Shown one piece after another: positions 1 through 10,300 of a stretch of 64,000 bases of DNA. The DNA comes from Pseudomonas viridiflava (GTDB lineage Bacteria; Pseudomonadota; Gammaproteobacteria; Pseudomonadales; Pseudomonadaceae). How positions within the stretch are numbered: the first letter of the stretch is position 1; every line of letters begins with the position of its first letter. The position numbers were made by a program, and so were the translations under genes. The stretch lies in assembly GCF_900580865.1 (NCBI RefSeq), contig NZ_UTBZ01000099.1:197302-261301 (forward strand), in the 5' to 3' direction. The notes under the pieces are model-generated. The model worked only from the letters and a program-made list of their open reading frames with translations, was not told the origin of the DNA and made no database searches.

Positions 1-933
1 AGTCATACCTTGCTGTTGTTCAACGACCGCTCACGCATGACCCCGCGTCAGGTTGACCAAGTGTTGAACTGGACGCGCGCCGGCGGGCGGCTGGTGTTCG
101 TCGCCGAATCGTTGTGGGATGAACAGACGAAACAGAGTAACGACCTGTTGCTCGACCGGGTGCAATTGCATCAATCCCTGAGCAAGGATCTGAAAGATTT
201 ACCCGCAGACGCTGAACCAGAGCGCTTCCCGAAACTGACCAGACTCTATCTGGAAGACGAGGACGCTCCGGCCTACGCCGGTTTCGACACCGACTTCCAC
301 CTTGACGACCCGAAGAATCTTGCGCAAGCCTGGGCCAACAGCGCCAAGGCCACGCACATGATGCAACTGCCCTACAGCCTTGGCTCGATCACCGTGGTCA
401 CCGACGCCGAGTTGTGGAAGAACAACACCATCAGACAATACGACAACGCCTGGCTGCTCTGGTACCTGAGCGCCGACACCGACGTCACGTTGATCTACAA
501 CACCGAGCACGATGGCCTGCTGACCTTGCTCTGGCGCTACTTCCCGCAAGCGATTGTCGCCCTGCTCGCGTTGATCGGCCTGTGGCTCTGGCACGTCGCT
601 GTACGCCACGGCCCGCTTCAGCTACCCACGCCGAGCGGACGTCGGCAATTGCAGGAGCACTTGCGTGCCAGCGCCGATTTCCTGTTGCGCCACAACGGCC
701 AGCAAGCGCTGCTGCAAGCACTACAACAGGACGTGCTGCGCCGCGCCCGTCGCCGGCATCCTGGTTTTGATCAATTGAACGTTGCCGAACAATGGCTGGC
801 GTTGTCGCGCCTGACCCGGCAACCCACCCGCGCTATCAGCCAGGCCCTGAGCCCGGTGCCGAACCGGCGGGTTTCCAGCGCCGATTTCTGCCGCCAGGTC
901 GCCCACCTGCAAACCCTGAGGAACACGCTATGA
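1..933 (+). CDS. DUF4350 domain-containing protein, 5' end missing
   Basis: The reading frame is open from base 1 (it reads S-H-T before the first possible TTG start at 10), so the gene begins upstream of the window. The visible part (about 310 residues) has a soluble region, then one hydrophobic segment (YFPQAIVALLALIGLWLWHV, near residue 180 of the visible part) and a basic, helical C-terminus. This layout and its place before a MoxR ATPase and a DUF58 protein fit the DUF4350 proteins of MoxR operons. The stop overlaps the next start (ATGA, 930-933), which suggests translational coupling. Its function is not established; the operon type is usually linked to cell-envelope or chaperone-like roles. 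Confidence 0.8.
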   Translation, partial: SHTLLLFNDRSRMTPRQVDQVLNWTRAGGRLVFVAESLWDEQTKQSNDLLLDRVQLHQSLSKDLKDLPADAEPERFPKLTRLYLEDEDAPAYAGFDTDFHLDDPKNLAQAWANSAKATHMMQLPYSLGSITVVTDAELWKNNTIRQYDNAWLLWYLSADTDVTLIYNTEHDGLLTLLWRYFPQAIVALLALIGLWLWHVAVRHGPLQLPTPSGRRQLQEHLRASADFLLRHNGQQALLQALQQDVLRRARRRHPGFDQLNVAEQWLALSRLTRQPTRAISQALSPVPNRRVSSADFCRQVAHLQTLRNTL

Positions 934-1931
934 CCGAACAGATCGAGCCCGGCAGCGCCAGCCACGCCGCCCAGCAACGCCAGCGTGCCAGCCAGTTGGC
1001 GCAAGCGGTGCGCGGCGAATTGCAGAAAGCCCTGATTGGCCAGAACCAGGTGATCGACGACGTGCTGACGGCGCTCATCGCCGGTGGCCACGTGCTGCTC
1101 GAAGGCGTGCCGGGGCTGGGCAAAACCCTGCTGGTGCGCGCGTTGGCCCGCTGCTTCGGTGGCGAGTTTGCGCGGATTCAATTTACCCCGGACCTGATGC
1201 CCAGCGACGTCACCGGCCACGCCGTGTACGACCTGCAAACCGAGCAGTTCAAACTGCGCAAAGGTCCGCTGTTCACCAATCTGTTGCTGGCCGACGAGAT
1301 CAACCGCGCCCCGGCGAAAACCCAGGCTGCCTTGCTCGAAGCGATGCAAGAGCGTCAGGTCACGCTCGAAGGTCGCGCCCTGCCTATCGCGCAACCGTTC
1401 ATGGTCCTGGCCACGCAAAACCCGATCGAACAGGAAGGCACTTATCCCTTGCCGGAGGCGGAGCTCGACCGGTTTATGCTCAAGGTGCGCATGGACTACC
1501 CGGACGCCGATCAAGAGCTGAACATGGTGCGTCAGGTCTGCCGCTCGACCCGCGCCGACATGCTCGACGTGCAACCGCTGCGTACGGTGTTGCAAGCCAA
1601 GGACGTGCAAGCCTTGCAGCGTATCGCCAGTGACCTGCCACTGGACGATCAGGTCCTCGATTACGCCGTGCGCCTGGCGCGCGGCACGCGCACCTGGCCG
1701 GGGCTGACCCTTGGCGCCGGGCCGCGCGCCTCGATTGCCCTGGTGCGTTGCGCCCGCGCCCGTGCCTTGTTGCGTGGCGGCGAGTTCGTGATTCCCGATG
1801 ACATCAAGGGCTGCGCACTGGCCGTGCTGCGTCATCGCGTACGCATCGCCCCAGAGCTGGACATCGAAGGCCTGCAGGTCGATCAGGTGCTCCAGCAACT
1901 GCTTGAGCAGATTCCGGCGCCGCGTCTGTGA
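930..1931 (+). CDS. MoxR family AAA+ ATPase
   Basis: 333 residues from the ATG at 930. This start overlaps the preceding stop and was chosen over an upstream in-frame ATG at 792 that would lie deep inside the previous gene. Walker A is GVPGLGKT (residues 59-66) and Walker B is LLADEINRAP, followed by the MoxR-typical ATQNPIEQEGTYPLPEAELD segment, so the AAA_3 core and C-terminal lid are complete. MoxR proteins are thought to act as chaperones that mature partner complexes, often with von Willebrand or DUF58 proteins such as the next gene. The specific substrate cannot be read from sequence. Confidence 0.95.
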   Translation: MTEQIEPGSASHAAQQRQRASQLAQAVRGELQKALIGQNQVIDDVLTALIAGGHVLLEGVPGLGKTLLVRALARCFGGEFARIQFTPDLMPSDVTGHAVYDLQTEQFKLRKGPLFTNLLLADEINRAPAKTQAALLEAMQERQVTLEGRALPIAQPFMVLATQNPIEQEGTYPLPEAELDRFMLKVRMDYPDADQELNMVRQVCRSTRADMLDVQPLRTVLQAKDVQALQRIASDLPLDDQVLDYAVRLARGTRTWPGLTLGAGPRASIALVRCARARALLRGGEFVIPDDIKGCALAVLRHRVRIAPELDIEGLQVDQVLQQLLEQIPAPRL

Positions 1932-1948
1932 AGTTTGTGATCAGCGAA

Positions 1949-1977
1949 AGAGATCGCAGCCTTCGGCAGCGCCTACA
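1949..1977. repeat. Half REP element in MoxR-DUF58 gap
   Basis: The 58-bp gap holds GATCGCAGCCTTCGGCAGC followed by GCCTACAG, one arm of the palindromic family seen complete at 47001-47087 and 48630-48708. Only one arm is present. It lies between two genes of one probable operon, so a full terminator hairpin is absent here. Confidence 0.7.
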
Positions 1978-1989
1978 GAGAGTGACGGC

Positions 1990-3321
1990 ATGAAACCGTC
2001 GAGACTGCTGTTGATCTGGCTGGCCCTGCTGCTGGTCATCAGTACGGTGCTGGGCACTTTGCGCGCACTGGAAATCGACATCCCGGCCAGCCTGATATCG
2101 ATCAACTGGGGTCTGCTATTGGCGCTGTTGGCCTTGGCGATGCTCGATGCGTTGCGTCTGCGGCGCCTGCCAACACCGCGCATCACCCGGCAGATGCCCG
2201 GCAGTCTGGCGCTCGGCCGTTGGGGTGAGGTGCGTCTGGAAGTCGAACATGACTTCACTGAACCGATGCACATTGAACTGTTCGACCACCCGCCAGAAGG
2301 CCTGAGTTTCGAAAACCTGCCACTGTCGATTGAACTGCAACCCGGCCAGCGCAGCCTGCTCGGCTATCGCCTGCGCCCGCTCAAGCGTGGGCATTTCAGC
2401 TTCGCCCACTGCGAAGTCAGCTTGCCCAGCCCTTTGGGTTTGTGGTCAGGCAAACGCCTGCTCGGCGTCAGCGACCAGACCCGCGTCTACCCCGACTTCG
2501 CTCGGCTCTATGGCGGTGAGTTGCTGGCAGTGGATAACTGGCTCAGCCAGCTCGGCGTACGTCAGCGGCAACGTCGCGGTCAGGGCCTGGAATTCCATCA
2601 ACTGCGCGAATTCCGTGAAGGCGACAGCCTGCGTCAGATCGACTGGAAAGCCACTGCGCGCCAACGCACGCCGATTGCCCGTGAGTATCAGGACGAGCGC
2701 GACCAGCAGATTATCTTCCTGCTCGACTGTGGCCGACGCATGCGCAGCCAGGACGATGAACTGTCGCACTTCGATCACGCGCTCAATGCCTGTCTGCTAC
2801 TCAGCTATGTAGCTCTGCGCCAGGGTGATGCGGTGGGTTTGAGTACCTTTGCCTGCGAGCAGCCGCGCCATCTCGCGCCGGTCAAAGGCAGCGGCCAACT
2901 GAACGTGCTGCTCAACACGGTTTATGACCTCAACAGCACGCAACGCCCTGCCGATTATCAGGCGGCCGCCAATCAACTGCTGACTCGCCAGAAACGCCGG
3001 GCTTTGGTGGTGCTGGTGACCAACCTGCGCGATGAGGATGACGATGAATTACTGAGCGCGGTCAAACGTCTGAGCTCACAGCATCGGGTGCTGGTCGCCA
3101 GTCTGCGCGAAGAGACGCTGGATACGTTACGTCAGCCCCCGGTGCAAACATTGCCTGAGGCTTTGGCTTACTGCGGGACAGTGAATTACATGAATGAGCG
3201 GGCAGAACTCCATGAGCGGTTGAGCGCTCATGGCGTTCCGGTGGTGGATGTCCGGCCCGCGGAGTTGGGGGCCGAACTGGTGACGCAGTATCTCAGCTGG
3301 AAAAGGAGCGGAACCGCATGA
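1990..3321 (+). CDS. DUF58 domain-containing membrane protein
   Basis: 443 residues from the ATG at 1990. Two N-terminal hydrophobic segments (about residues 5-25 and 35-55) are followed by a soluble domain with the DUF58 signature GLEFHQLREFREGDSLRQID and DWKATARQ (about residues 200-225). A von Willebrand-like region then begins IIFLLDCGRRM. It completes the DUF4350-MoxR-DUF58 operon. The family is usually proposed to be a partner of the MoxR ATPase. The following gene is convergent, 25 bp away, with no clear terminator between them. Confidence 0.9.
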   Translation: MKPSRLLLIWLALLLVISTVLGTLRALEIDIPASLISINWGLLLALLALAMLDALRLRRLPTPRITRQMPGSLALGRWGEVRLEVEHDFTEPMHIELFDHPPEGLSFENLPLSIELQPGQRSLLGYRLRPLKRGHFSFAHCEVSLPSPLGLWSGKRLLGVSDQTRVYPDFARLYGGELLAVDNWLSQLGVRQRQRRGQGLEFHQLREFREGDSLRQIDWKATARQRTPIAREYQDERDQQIIFLLDCGRRMRSQDDELSHFDHALNACLLLSYVALRQGDAVGLSTFACEQPRHLAPVKGSGQLNVLLNTVYDLNSTQRPADYQAAANQLLTRQKRRALVVLVTNLRDEDDDELLSAVKRLSSQHRVLVASLREETLDTLRQPPVQTLPEALAYCGTVNYMNERAELHERLSAHGVPVVDVRPAELGAELVTQYLSWKRSGTA

Positions 3322-3346
3322 TCCCCTACTGATTTTTGTACGAGAT

Positions 3347-6300
3347 TCAAGGCAACTCCGGGTTAAAAAACTGAAGCCGAAATACTTCCTCATCAAGTAC
3401 CGTCTCCTGCTCATCGACAACAGAAGCACGAATGATCTTGTAACCAACCATTCCTCGCGACGAATAACTTTTTCTCACCCATCCATCTTCTGTTGAAAAT
3501 GATGAGCCATCGGGAACACTGTTCAGTACCCAGAGAACTTTCTGGCCGACAATGGGCTTGCCGTCGGGGATCGATACGATCCTGAACGAGACAGGCACAG
3601 ATTGATCAACCGGGTAACTGCCACTGCCGCTGATCTCAGTCATCATTCGCTCGTGCGCTTTAAGCGTAAAAAGAATCGAACTGACCTCCCATCCAGCCAA
3701 TCCCCCCCGAACGCCTGCATCGAGAAGACTGGGTTGAAGAGCCGAGAGTCGGAACACGACATTGGCGATACCCTCGCTATCCGTTGTCGTCGGCGCGATG
3801 TCGACTCCAGGGAATTTCCAATTGACCTCAACGTTTGCCAAGGGATTACCGGTAATGGCCGAGACGACGTACATCCGGACTGAAACTTCCTGCCCCGGAT
3901 AACCGCTCGGGTCATCAATGACCAGCTCTTTGATCTCTCGAGGCTCGTGCAGGAAATACGGCAACGTAATCGATTCCGAATACTGCCCATCCCCCACCGT
4001 CGCGGTCAGTTGCGCCGCTCCGGGAGTCTTGGGCACAAAGCAGATCCGCGCCTCGCCGTAGAAGTTGGTGGTCGTCGTCACCTCGCCAAGATCCGCACTA
4101 CGCCAGACAACAATCATCCCCGCCATCGGTCTGCCGCTGATAGTCGAAACAATGGTGATCTGCTCGGACACAGCCTCGCCCCAGAACAGCGTCTGGCTAA
4201 CCCGCGAACGCTCAGCGATTTTCACCACTTGCGCGCCTTCACCCACCGACATTGCATTGACAGGTGACCATCGAGCCAGGCTTTCGCAGGCCAGAAAAAA
4301 GCCGCAGCTGCCGTCACGCGAGTCATCGACCGTGAAGTGATCGGTGAATCCTGCCTCGCGGCTAAAAACCCTTGGCAAACCGAGTACTGGCTGAGTAAAG
4401 CGAATGCCCAGTGCCTCAGGCCCGGTGCCGATCATGCCCAGCGTCAACTTTCGACCGGACAGGAAGGTGTCTTCCGGGGCAGTTACATCGATTCTATGGG
4501 TCAGTTTGCGACGCGCAAAACCGGTGTCCTGGCCGAAAGGCTGTGCCGGGCTGAGATCCATACTGAACAGCAATCGATCCCAGGGGTCGCTGGCCAGCGA
4601 ACATACCTCCATCGAGCGTGTATCAGTAACATTGTCATACGAACTGTGCACAGAAACTTCAACCGTTGCATTGCCTTCCTCAGTTCCCTTATAGCCGTAG
4701 CCAATCCATCCATTTTTATCTGTAACATGCTCTGTAGTATTGCCGTTCACCGTCCACAATGTTCGTGCTTGAACCATCACGTCTTCCGAGAAATCCGAAC
4801 GTACCTTCGCCCACATCCATGCAGGGTCCTGACCCACGATCGGAAAAACGGCAGACTCACGCACGGTTTCAATGCTGAGTTTGTTGTGGCCCAAGTGCAT
4901 TTTGGTCCAATCGGAACGTGGCCCGACTGCGAACCTAAGACTGAACTCCCCTTCCCCCCGGCTCCTGGAACAATCCAGTGTCCAGATCACGCCACCTTCA
5001 TCAATAACATTGAAGTTCCCTATAGGAGGGTCACGGACGATTCCCAGCTCTTCCGCCGGACTGCCCTCCCAAAACAGATCCATATCAATACCCACCAACG
5101 GGCTCAATGCATTGGTTCTGAAAATATATCGGTGTACAGCACCAATGCAGGGGTACAGCGGCTGACCTCGTACGGTGCTCATTTGATCCAGAACAAGCGT
5201 GAACTCATCGTGAATATCCGGCGACATCAAGCGACCGAGCAACTCCCGATCCTCCAGTGAATCGTTCAACAACCGAAGCCCGAACATACTGCTGCTGCTC
5301 TTTGCGAAATCAGAACTCAGTGTCCAGACCAGCGGTTCCTCTGCGCGCAATATCCTCGATTCGCCAAGTTCACTTACCGCCAGCCCGATGTCTGATTCGT
5401 CAACGCCCCATGCCAACGTAATTTCCTGACCGATAAGAGGACTCCCGGCAAGCGCCGTGACCACCAGGGAATGGGTTTGACCTCGTCGGCAGAGAAGACC
5501 CCAAACATTGTCGATGTAGTTGCGATCAAACGTGATGTTGACCTTGTCTTTCCACGAACTTCTGGCAATCGCGCTCACGGTAAATTCGCACTCATGCGGT
5601 GCGGCAGACTCATGGGCCCGGACCGTGGCGGTGATCGTATGCATCCCGTGCTCTCTGGGGTTAAACCTCAGGCTCCCCCAACCAGCGCTTCCCGTTTGGC
5701 TATGTAAAATGCCGTTGTCGGTTTGCCACTCGATCTTCGCACCAATCACATACTCGCCGTCGCCCTGATCGGTGACATGCACCACCTGCAATCGCAGGTA
5801 AGCACTTTCGTGCTCCTCCACCACCGGACTATTCGCGGCCTGGCGCACATTTTTGATCCTGATCCTGTTGCGCGCCAGCGACATGCGCTTTCTCGGCGAC
5901 GGCAGCAACAGCTTCGAGCAGACCAGTGACAATTCGAATAACCCGTCGCGCCGGTCTTCACAACTCAGCCTCCAGGAGGCAGTGCCCTCGCCATCGATCG
6001 GCATGGGCACTGCCGTTTCCAGAGGCGGACTGACAACCACACCCAGTTGCTCATGCCTTTCACCGTGCCAGTGCAGATAGAAATCGCTGCCTCGCAGAGG
6101 ACTGTTGACCGCCAGCATGACATCAATGGCATGGGTGGAGCCTCGGTTCGGATAACTGTTATCGATCCAGTCCCTGACTTCGTTGTTTTCAAAGACAGTC
6201 AAACTTGCCCACGGATCCTCGCCCAGTACCAGCACGTCAAACGTCTGAGTCCACACACCCTGCTCGTAATAAAGGCTGACCACAGAGGCTTCAATAACGA

Positions 6301-7396
6301 AGTCCCCTGCTGCCTTCGCCTCATAATCGAAGTAGGCCCAACCTTGCTCGTCAGTTACGGCAGCCGCCAACACTCCTTGCTCGGCGGTCGACCAGTTCAC
6401 CGTGAGCCCGGCAAATGGCTGGCCGGTGTAGTACGACGCCACTCGCACACCCAGACGAACAGTTTGTTCAATCAACGGGTAGTAAGCCGCCTCGACCACC
6501 TCACGAAAAACCAGGCGGTGATGCCCCAGCGATACGGGGATCTCGTAGGCCTGCGCGGTGTAACGGTTACGCAAGCTCAGAGTGAATTCGTAGTCCTGAT
6601 CATCGATCAACGGGCAATCGAGCGTCCATGGCTCGTCCAGCAATTGCTGGGTGTCCCAGGCAGGCGTCGCGACAATTGAACCCTGCGGGTTATTGTCGAT
6701 GCTCAATGCAACCGGGGTGCCGTGCCAAGGATTATCCGGCACAGGTACAAAACAGAGTACGTGAGGCGTCAACAATGCGCCGTTGCCGAAAGCTGCGACT
6801 CTGTTGGCGCCCTTACACAGGTACATTTTGCGCAAGGGCAGGAACGACGTGCCGTCCAGTTTTATTTCCTGCAACTCAAGCGGGGCGAGTTTCAACTCGA
6901 CTTTGACGCGTGTAACCCAGAGTTCGCCAAAAGGGCTCGAAGACTCTGTCGAGCTGTATATTTCGATGCGCAGCGGCTCTGAGCTTGAGATGTCCGATGT
7001 CAGCTCCACTTCATGCAGGGTCGGACTGAATCGCCGCTCTGGCCCTGATCGGAAACCTTTGCGCTGTTGTGCCTGATCAGGATTACCGACGGGTTTGAGT
7101 TCGACGTAGTAGTGTGGAGTTCCTCCCTGAGAGATCCTCACCCAGCCTGATTGGTTGAAACTGCTTTCCCAGAGGAAACTCAGCCAATAAGCACCCTTGC
7201 CATCGGTATCTCCGGGAAGTGTGACGTCCTGCGTGACACCCGTGCCCTTCGGCGCTTTGATGTGCCTGATATCTGTGTTTTCGTAATAAGCAGTGCCTAG
7301 ACCAACCGTCCCTGTCCTATTCCAACATTCGAACCATTCTTTGAAATCACCGTTGCACACCAGGTTTTCATTCACCTGAACGATAGGATCATTCAT
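3347..7396 (-). CDS. Large Ig-like repeat protein with CBM-like N-terminus, linked to Tc toxin
   Basis: 1349 residues from the ATG at 7396, inside the end of the upstream TcaB-like gene (8-bp overlap, ATGAATGA); an upstream ATG at 7444 would overlap more and lacks support. Residues about 10-180 resemble a jelly-roll carbohydrate-binding module (NLVCNGDFKEWFECWN, then a Gly/Ser-rich beta pattern). The rest is a chain of Ig-like domains of two alternating kinds. One is Big_1-like, as in SAITGNPLANVEVNWKFPG followed by TTTDSEGIANVVF. The other begins HRIDV/HSLVV and contains a SPLxG turn. I count roughly six of the first and four of the second. No signal peptide or membrane segment is visible. 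Inference: an accessory or receptor-binding factor co-translated with the A subunit. The exact function is unknown. Confidence 0.8.
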   Translation of the reverse strand: MNDPIVQVNENLVCNGDFKEWFECWNRTGTVGLGTAYYENTDIRHIKAPKGTGVTQDVTLPGDTDGKGAYWLSFLWESSFNQSGWVRISQGGTPHYYVELKPVGNPDQAQQRKGFRSGPERRFSPTLHEVELTSDISSSEPLRIEIYSSTESSSPFGELWVTRVKVELKLAPLELQEIKLDGTSFLPLRKMYLCKGANRVAAFGNGALLTPHVLCFVPVPDNPWHGTPVALSIDNNPQGSIVATPAWDTQQLLDEPWTLDCPLIDDQDYEFTLSLRNRYTAQAYEIPVSLGHHRLVFREVVEAAYYPLIEQTVRLGVRVASYYTGQPFAGLTVNWSTAEQGVLAAAVTDEQGWAYFDYEAKAAGDFVIEASVVSLYYEQGVWTQTFDVLVLGEDPWASLTVFENNEVRDWIDNSYPNRGSTHAIDVMLAVNSPLRGSDFYLHWHGERHEQLGVVVSPPLETAVPMPIDGEGTASWRLSCEDRRDGLFELSLVCSKLLLPSPRKRMSLARNRIRIKNVRQAANSPVVEEHESAYLRLQVVHVTDQGDGEYVIGAKIEWQTDNGILHSQTGSAGWGSLRFNPREHGMHTITATVRAHESAAPHECEFTVSAIARSSWKDKVNITFDRNYIDNVWGLLCRRGQTHSLVVTALAGSPLIGQEITLAWGVDESDIGLAVSELGESRILRAEEPLVWTLSSDFAKSSSSMFGLRLLNDSLEDRELLGRLMSPDIHDEFTLVLDQMSTVRGQPLYPCIGAVHRYIFRTNALSPLVGIDMDLFWEGSPAEELGIVRDPPIGNFNVIDEGGVIWTLDCSRSRGEGEFSLRFAVGPRSDWTKMHLGHNKLSIETVRESAVFPIVGQDPAWMWAKVRSDFSEDVMVQARTLWTVNGNTTEHVTDKNGWIGYGYKGTEEGNATVEVSVHSSYDNVTDTRSMEVCSLASDPWDRLLFSMDLSPAQPFGQDTGFARRKLTHRIDVTAPEDTFLSGRKLTLGMIGTGPEALGIRFTQPVLGLPRVFSREAGFTDHFTVDDSRDGSCGFFLACESLARWSPVNAMSVGEGAQVVKIAERSRVSQTLFWGEAVSEQITIVSTISGRPMAGMIVVWRSADLGEVTTTTNFYGEARICFVPKTPGAAQLTATVGDGQYSESITLPYFLHEPREIKELVIDDPSGYPGQEVSVRMYVVSAITGNPLANVEVNWKFPGVDIAPTTTDSEGIANVVFRLSALQPSLLDAGVRGGLAGWEVSSILFTLKAHERMMTEISGSGSYPVDQSVPVSFRIVSIPDGKPIVGQKVLWVLNSVPDGSSFSTEDGWVRKSYSSRGMVGYKIIRASVVDEQETVLDEEVFRLQFFNPELP

Positions 7397-10300
7397 GACT
7401 GCGCACTCCCTTGCCCTTGCCGGCCCGGCCCTCTTGCGCCGCATCGACCAACTCTTTGACTGAATCGGTAAAAGACTGGTCTCCGCTCTTGGACGTATAG
7501 CGAATGCGCAAGATGCAATCGTTCATCGAGCGCAGAATGGCCTCCTGCGACGGCTCTGTATGCCATGGCCATTTCAGTTCCCAGACGGACACCACACCGG
7601 TATTTTCAAATGGATAGAGCAAACCTTCATCTGGCTTCGCCGCCGCCATGCCGTTGTCGGCAATACCCACCGACAGGGCGATCTGCTGGCCCGGACGCAA
7701 GTTGAGCAGCACATCGGCAGGAGCCACCTCCCCAGGATCAGGATTGTGCAAATACTGCACTGACTGCACCGAAGCCCGGCTGGCGGTCATGCTGCCGACC
7801 TGCAGCAAGGTCGCGCGCACGTCCTCGAAAGGTCCCGTCAGCACTGGCAAGTCGACTTCCACCGAACTGATCTGCCGGCAGTAATGCCCCGGATAATCCC
7901 GATCGAACAGCAATTGCGTCAGTCTGAACTCCAGCGAGCCGGTGGTCTGCAACTGCTTCAGTGCAGCCTCCCAACTGCCGAGGCCGACCTGAGGGTCTAT
8001 TTCATCGTTGAACAGGCGACGCAAGGAGATGGTTTTCACCAGTTCCAGCCGCCGCTCGGTGCGTTGCAAATACTCATGCTCCATACGCAGCAGATGCGCG
8101 CGCAAATGCTCGCTGGCGGTCAAACCATGGCGTTGATCTTGCCAGCCCGTAAGTAATGGAATATGGGAATCGTAATCGCCGGTTTCGGCATTCATCGCCG
8201 CTTGCGCGCTGAGACACAGACTGACCACCGCGTCGTAAGCCTGATAGTGCAAGGCCTTGAGCTGGCCCAGCATCCAGCCGAACAATTCGGCATTGGTCGC
8301 GCGCTTTTTCAGATAGTTGTACATCGTCAACGCCTGAGCGTTAGCTCGCAGCGTTTGCGCGAGGTTGGTTCTGGCCGCATCAACCGCATGGTTCTGCGCG
8401 ACGATTTGCGCATCGATGGCCGCGATTTCTGCCAGCGCCTGATCGCGTTGCAGCCCCCATTCATTGCGGCGACGGCGATAGCCTTCGGTGGTGGCTTGCT
8501 TGTCTGCATCGATCTGCAACATCGACGAAGCGATTTCCAGGCCAAAGCAGATGGCATCGGTAACCTTGTCGATCCGAAAACCACCGTTCGCCATACCGAA
8601 GATATTGGGCGCGGTCGCAAAGGCCGCGCCTACCGGTTTGAGGATTTTGGCAGTCAGCGCCAGCTCTTTGGACTGGTCCAGGTTTGCCATGACCTGATAT
8701 TCGACAGCCGACACGTTTTCGTCATAGCGGGCTGCGTAAGCATCAGCTCGTTCCCGGGCCACTGTCCGGCTCTGCTCAAGCGCCGTCATGCTCGCTTCCA
8801 ACTGAGCGATGGATTGCTCCTGCACGGTTTTGGCGTAGTTGCCCAACTCCACCAGATGGTTTTGCTGCAGCTCTTCCTGCTCGGCACGATCACGCCGCTC
8901 AAGCAGATTGAGTACCTGGCTGCCGTAATCCTGCAAGGCCTGCACCGCACGCAAGGCAACCTCGAAGATCGCGCGCCAGCGAAACGCAATCACCACCAGC
9001 CGTCCGCCCATCGGTCTGGCGCCCCCGACACCACCTGCTGCGAGATCGCGCAGCAATTGGTTCGGGTCAGTCGGTGGATTGAACAACGGCAGGAGCATGG
9101 GCTTGCCATCAATCGTCAGGTTGTTGCGCAAGTTGCTCATGCGGTACTGCGGCTGGTTGAACCAAGTGAACAACTCAACATTGATAGGTGCCCTGAACGG
9201 CGGACACCCCAACATGCCCATCATGGGAGACTTATCGGAACCCGCCGCAACGTCTGCCAGGCTGTAATTCAATGTCTGCTCGAACATTTCCAGTGCCGGC
9301 CGCGTACAACTCTGCTCCAGAAGACTCCCCAGTGTTGCGGTCTGCCACAGGTTCACCGTTTGAGTCACCGGCGGTTTGCCCATCAATGATCCCGCTTGCA
9401 CATAGCACAGCTTTGCCGCCACCAGACTTTCGCGGGTCAGTTGGCGGTAATACCAGTCCCCCCACGCCATGAGGTTCTTCACATACTCGATGAACATCAG
9501 CAGCCTCAAATGCACAGGTGCTGAATATCCAATCGCATCCGGGTCGGCGGGCGCCACGGCTTCACAGCCAGCATTGCCCAGATCGTTGATCAACGGTCGG
9601 CAGCGCCAGTAACTCGGTTTCGCGGGTACCGAACTGCTGTCGGCAGCAGCCCGGGGATCGAAGATGAAATGCAACCACACCAGTGCTTCGGCAAACCGCT
9701 CTTCATCACGCAAGCGTGTTGCGATCAGATGTGCTAAATGGAAAAACAGCTCCCAGAAATATAGCCCGTTGGCACCGTCGAAAGCGCCGTTGCGCTCCTC
9801 GAAATCAACACCAGTGGGCGGCGGCTCTGACAAATGCTGGGAGTCCCAGTTGATCAGCGTGGCTGGAGAGACAGTGGAGCGTGTGACCAACTCGGGGCCG
9901 AACAGCGAATTGAGCCGAACGTATTGCAGCGCCCAGTCGGCGCCAAGTTGAAAGTCGAGGAATTGGGCGGCATCCGTGTCGTTTTTCAGCAGCGTTGGCG
10001 CGCGGAAATCCGAGAGTTCGGCAATCGTCAGGTCAAACTGTTTACCGCCAAAGCCTTCAGCATCACTCTTTAGAGTGAACTTGACGTTGTTCCAAGACCC
10101 TTTTGGTCGAGAGAAGGTCCCCACGAACTTCATTGTCCAATCGCCGGCGATTGCAACTTCACTTTTCACAGGTTTAGGGTCGGTACCAGCTGCAAGTTCC
10201 AACTGTAAGGTAAACGCAGTCTTCTCGATGCCTGATAACCCTGTTGACCTGCAAAATCCCTCAACCGTCAGTACATCGTTGCTATCCACTCGCATGGCGA

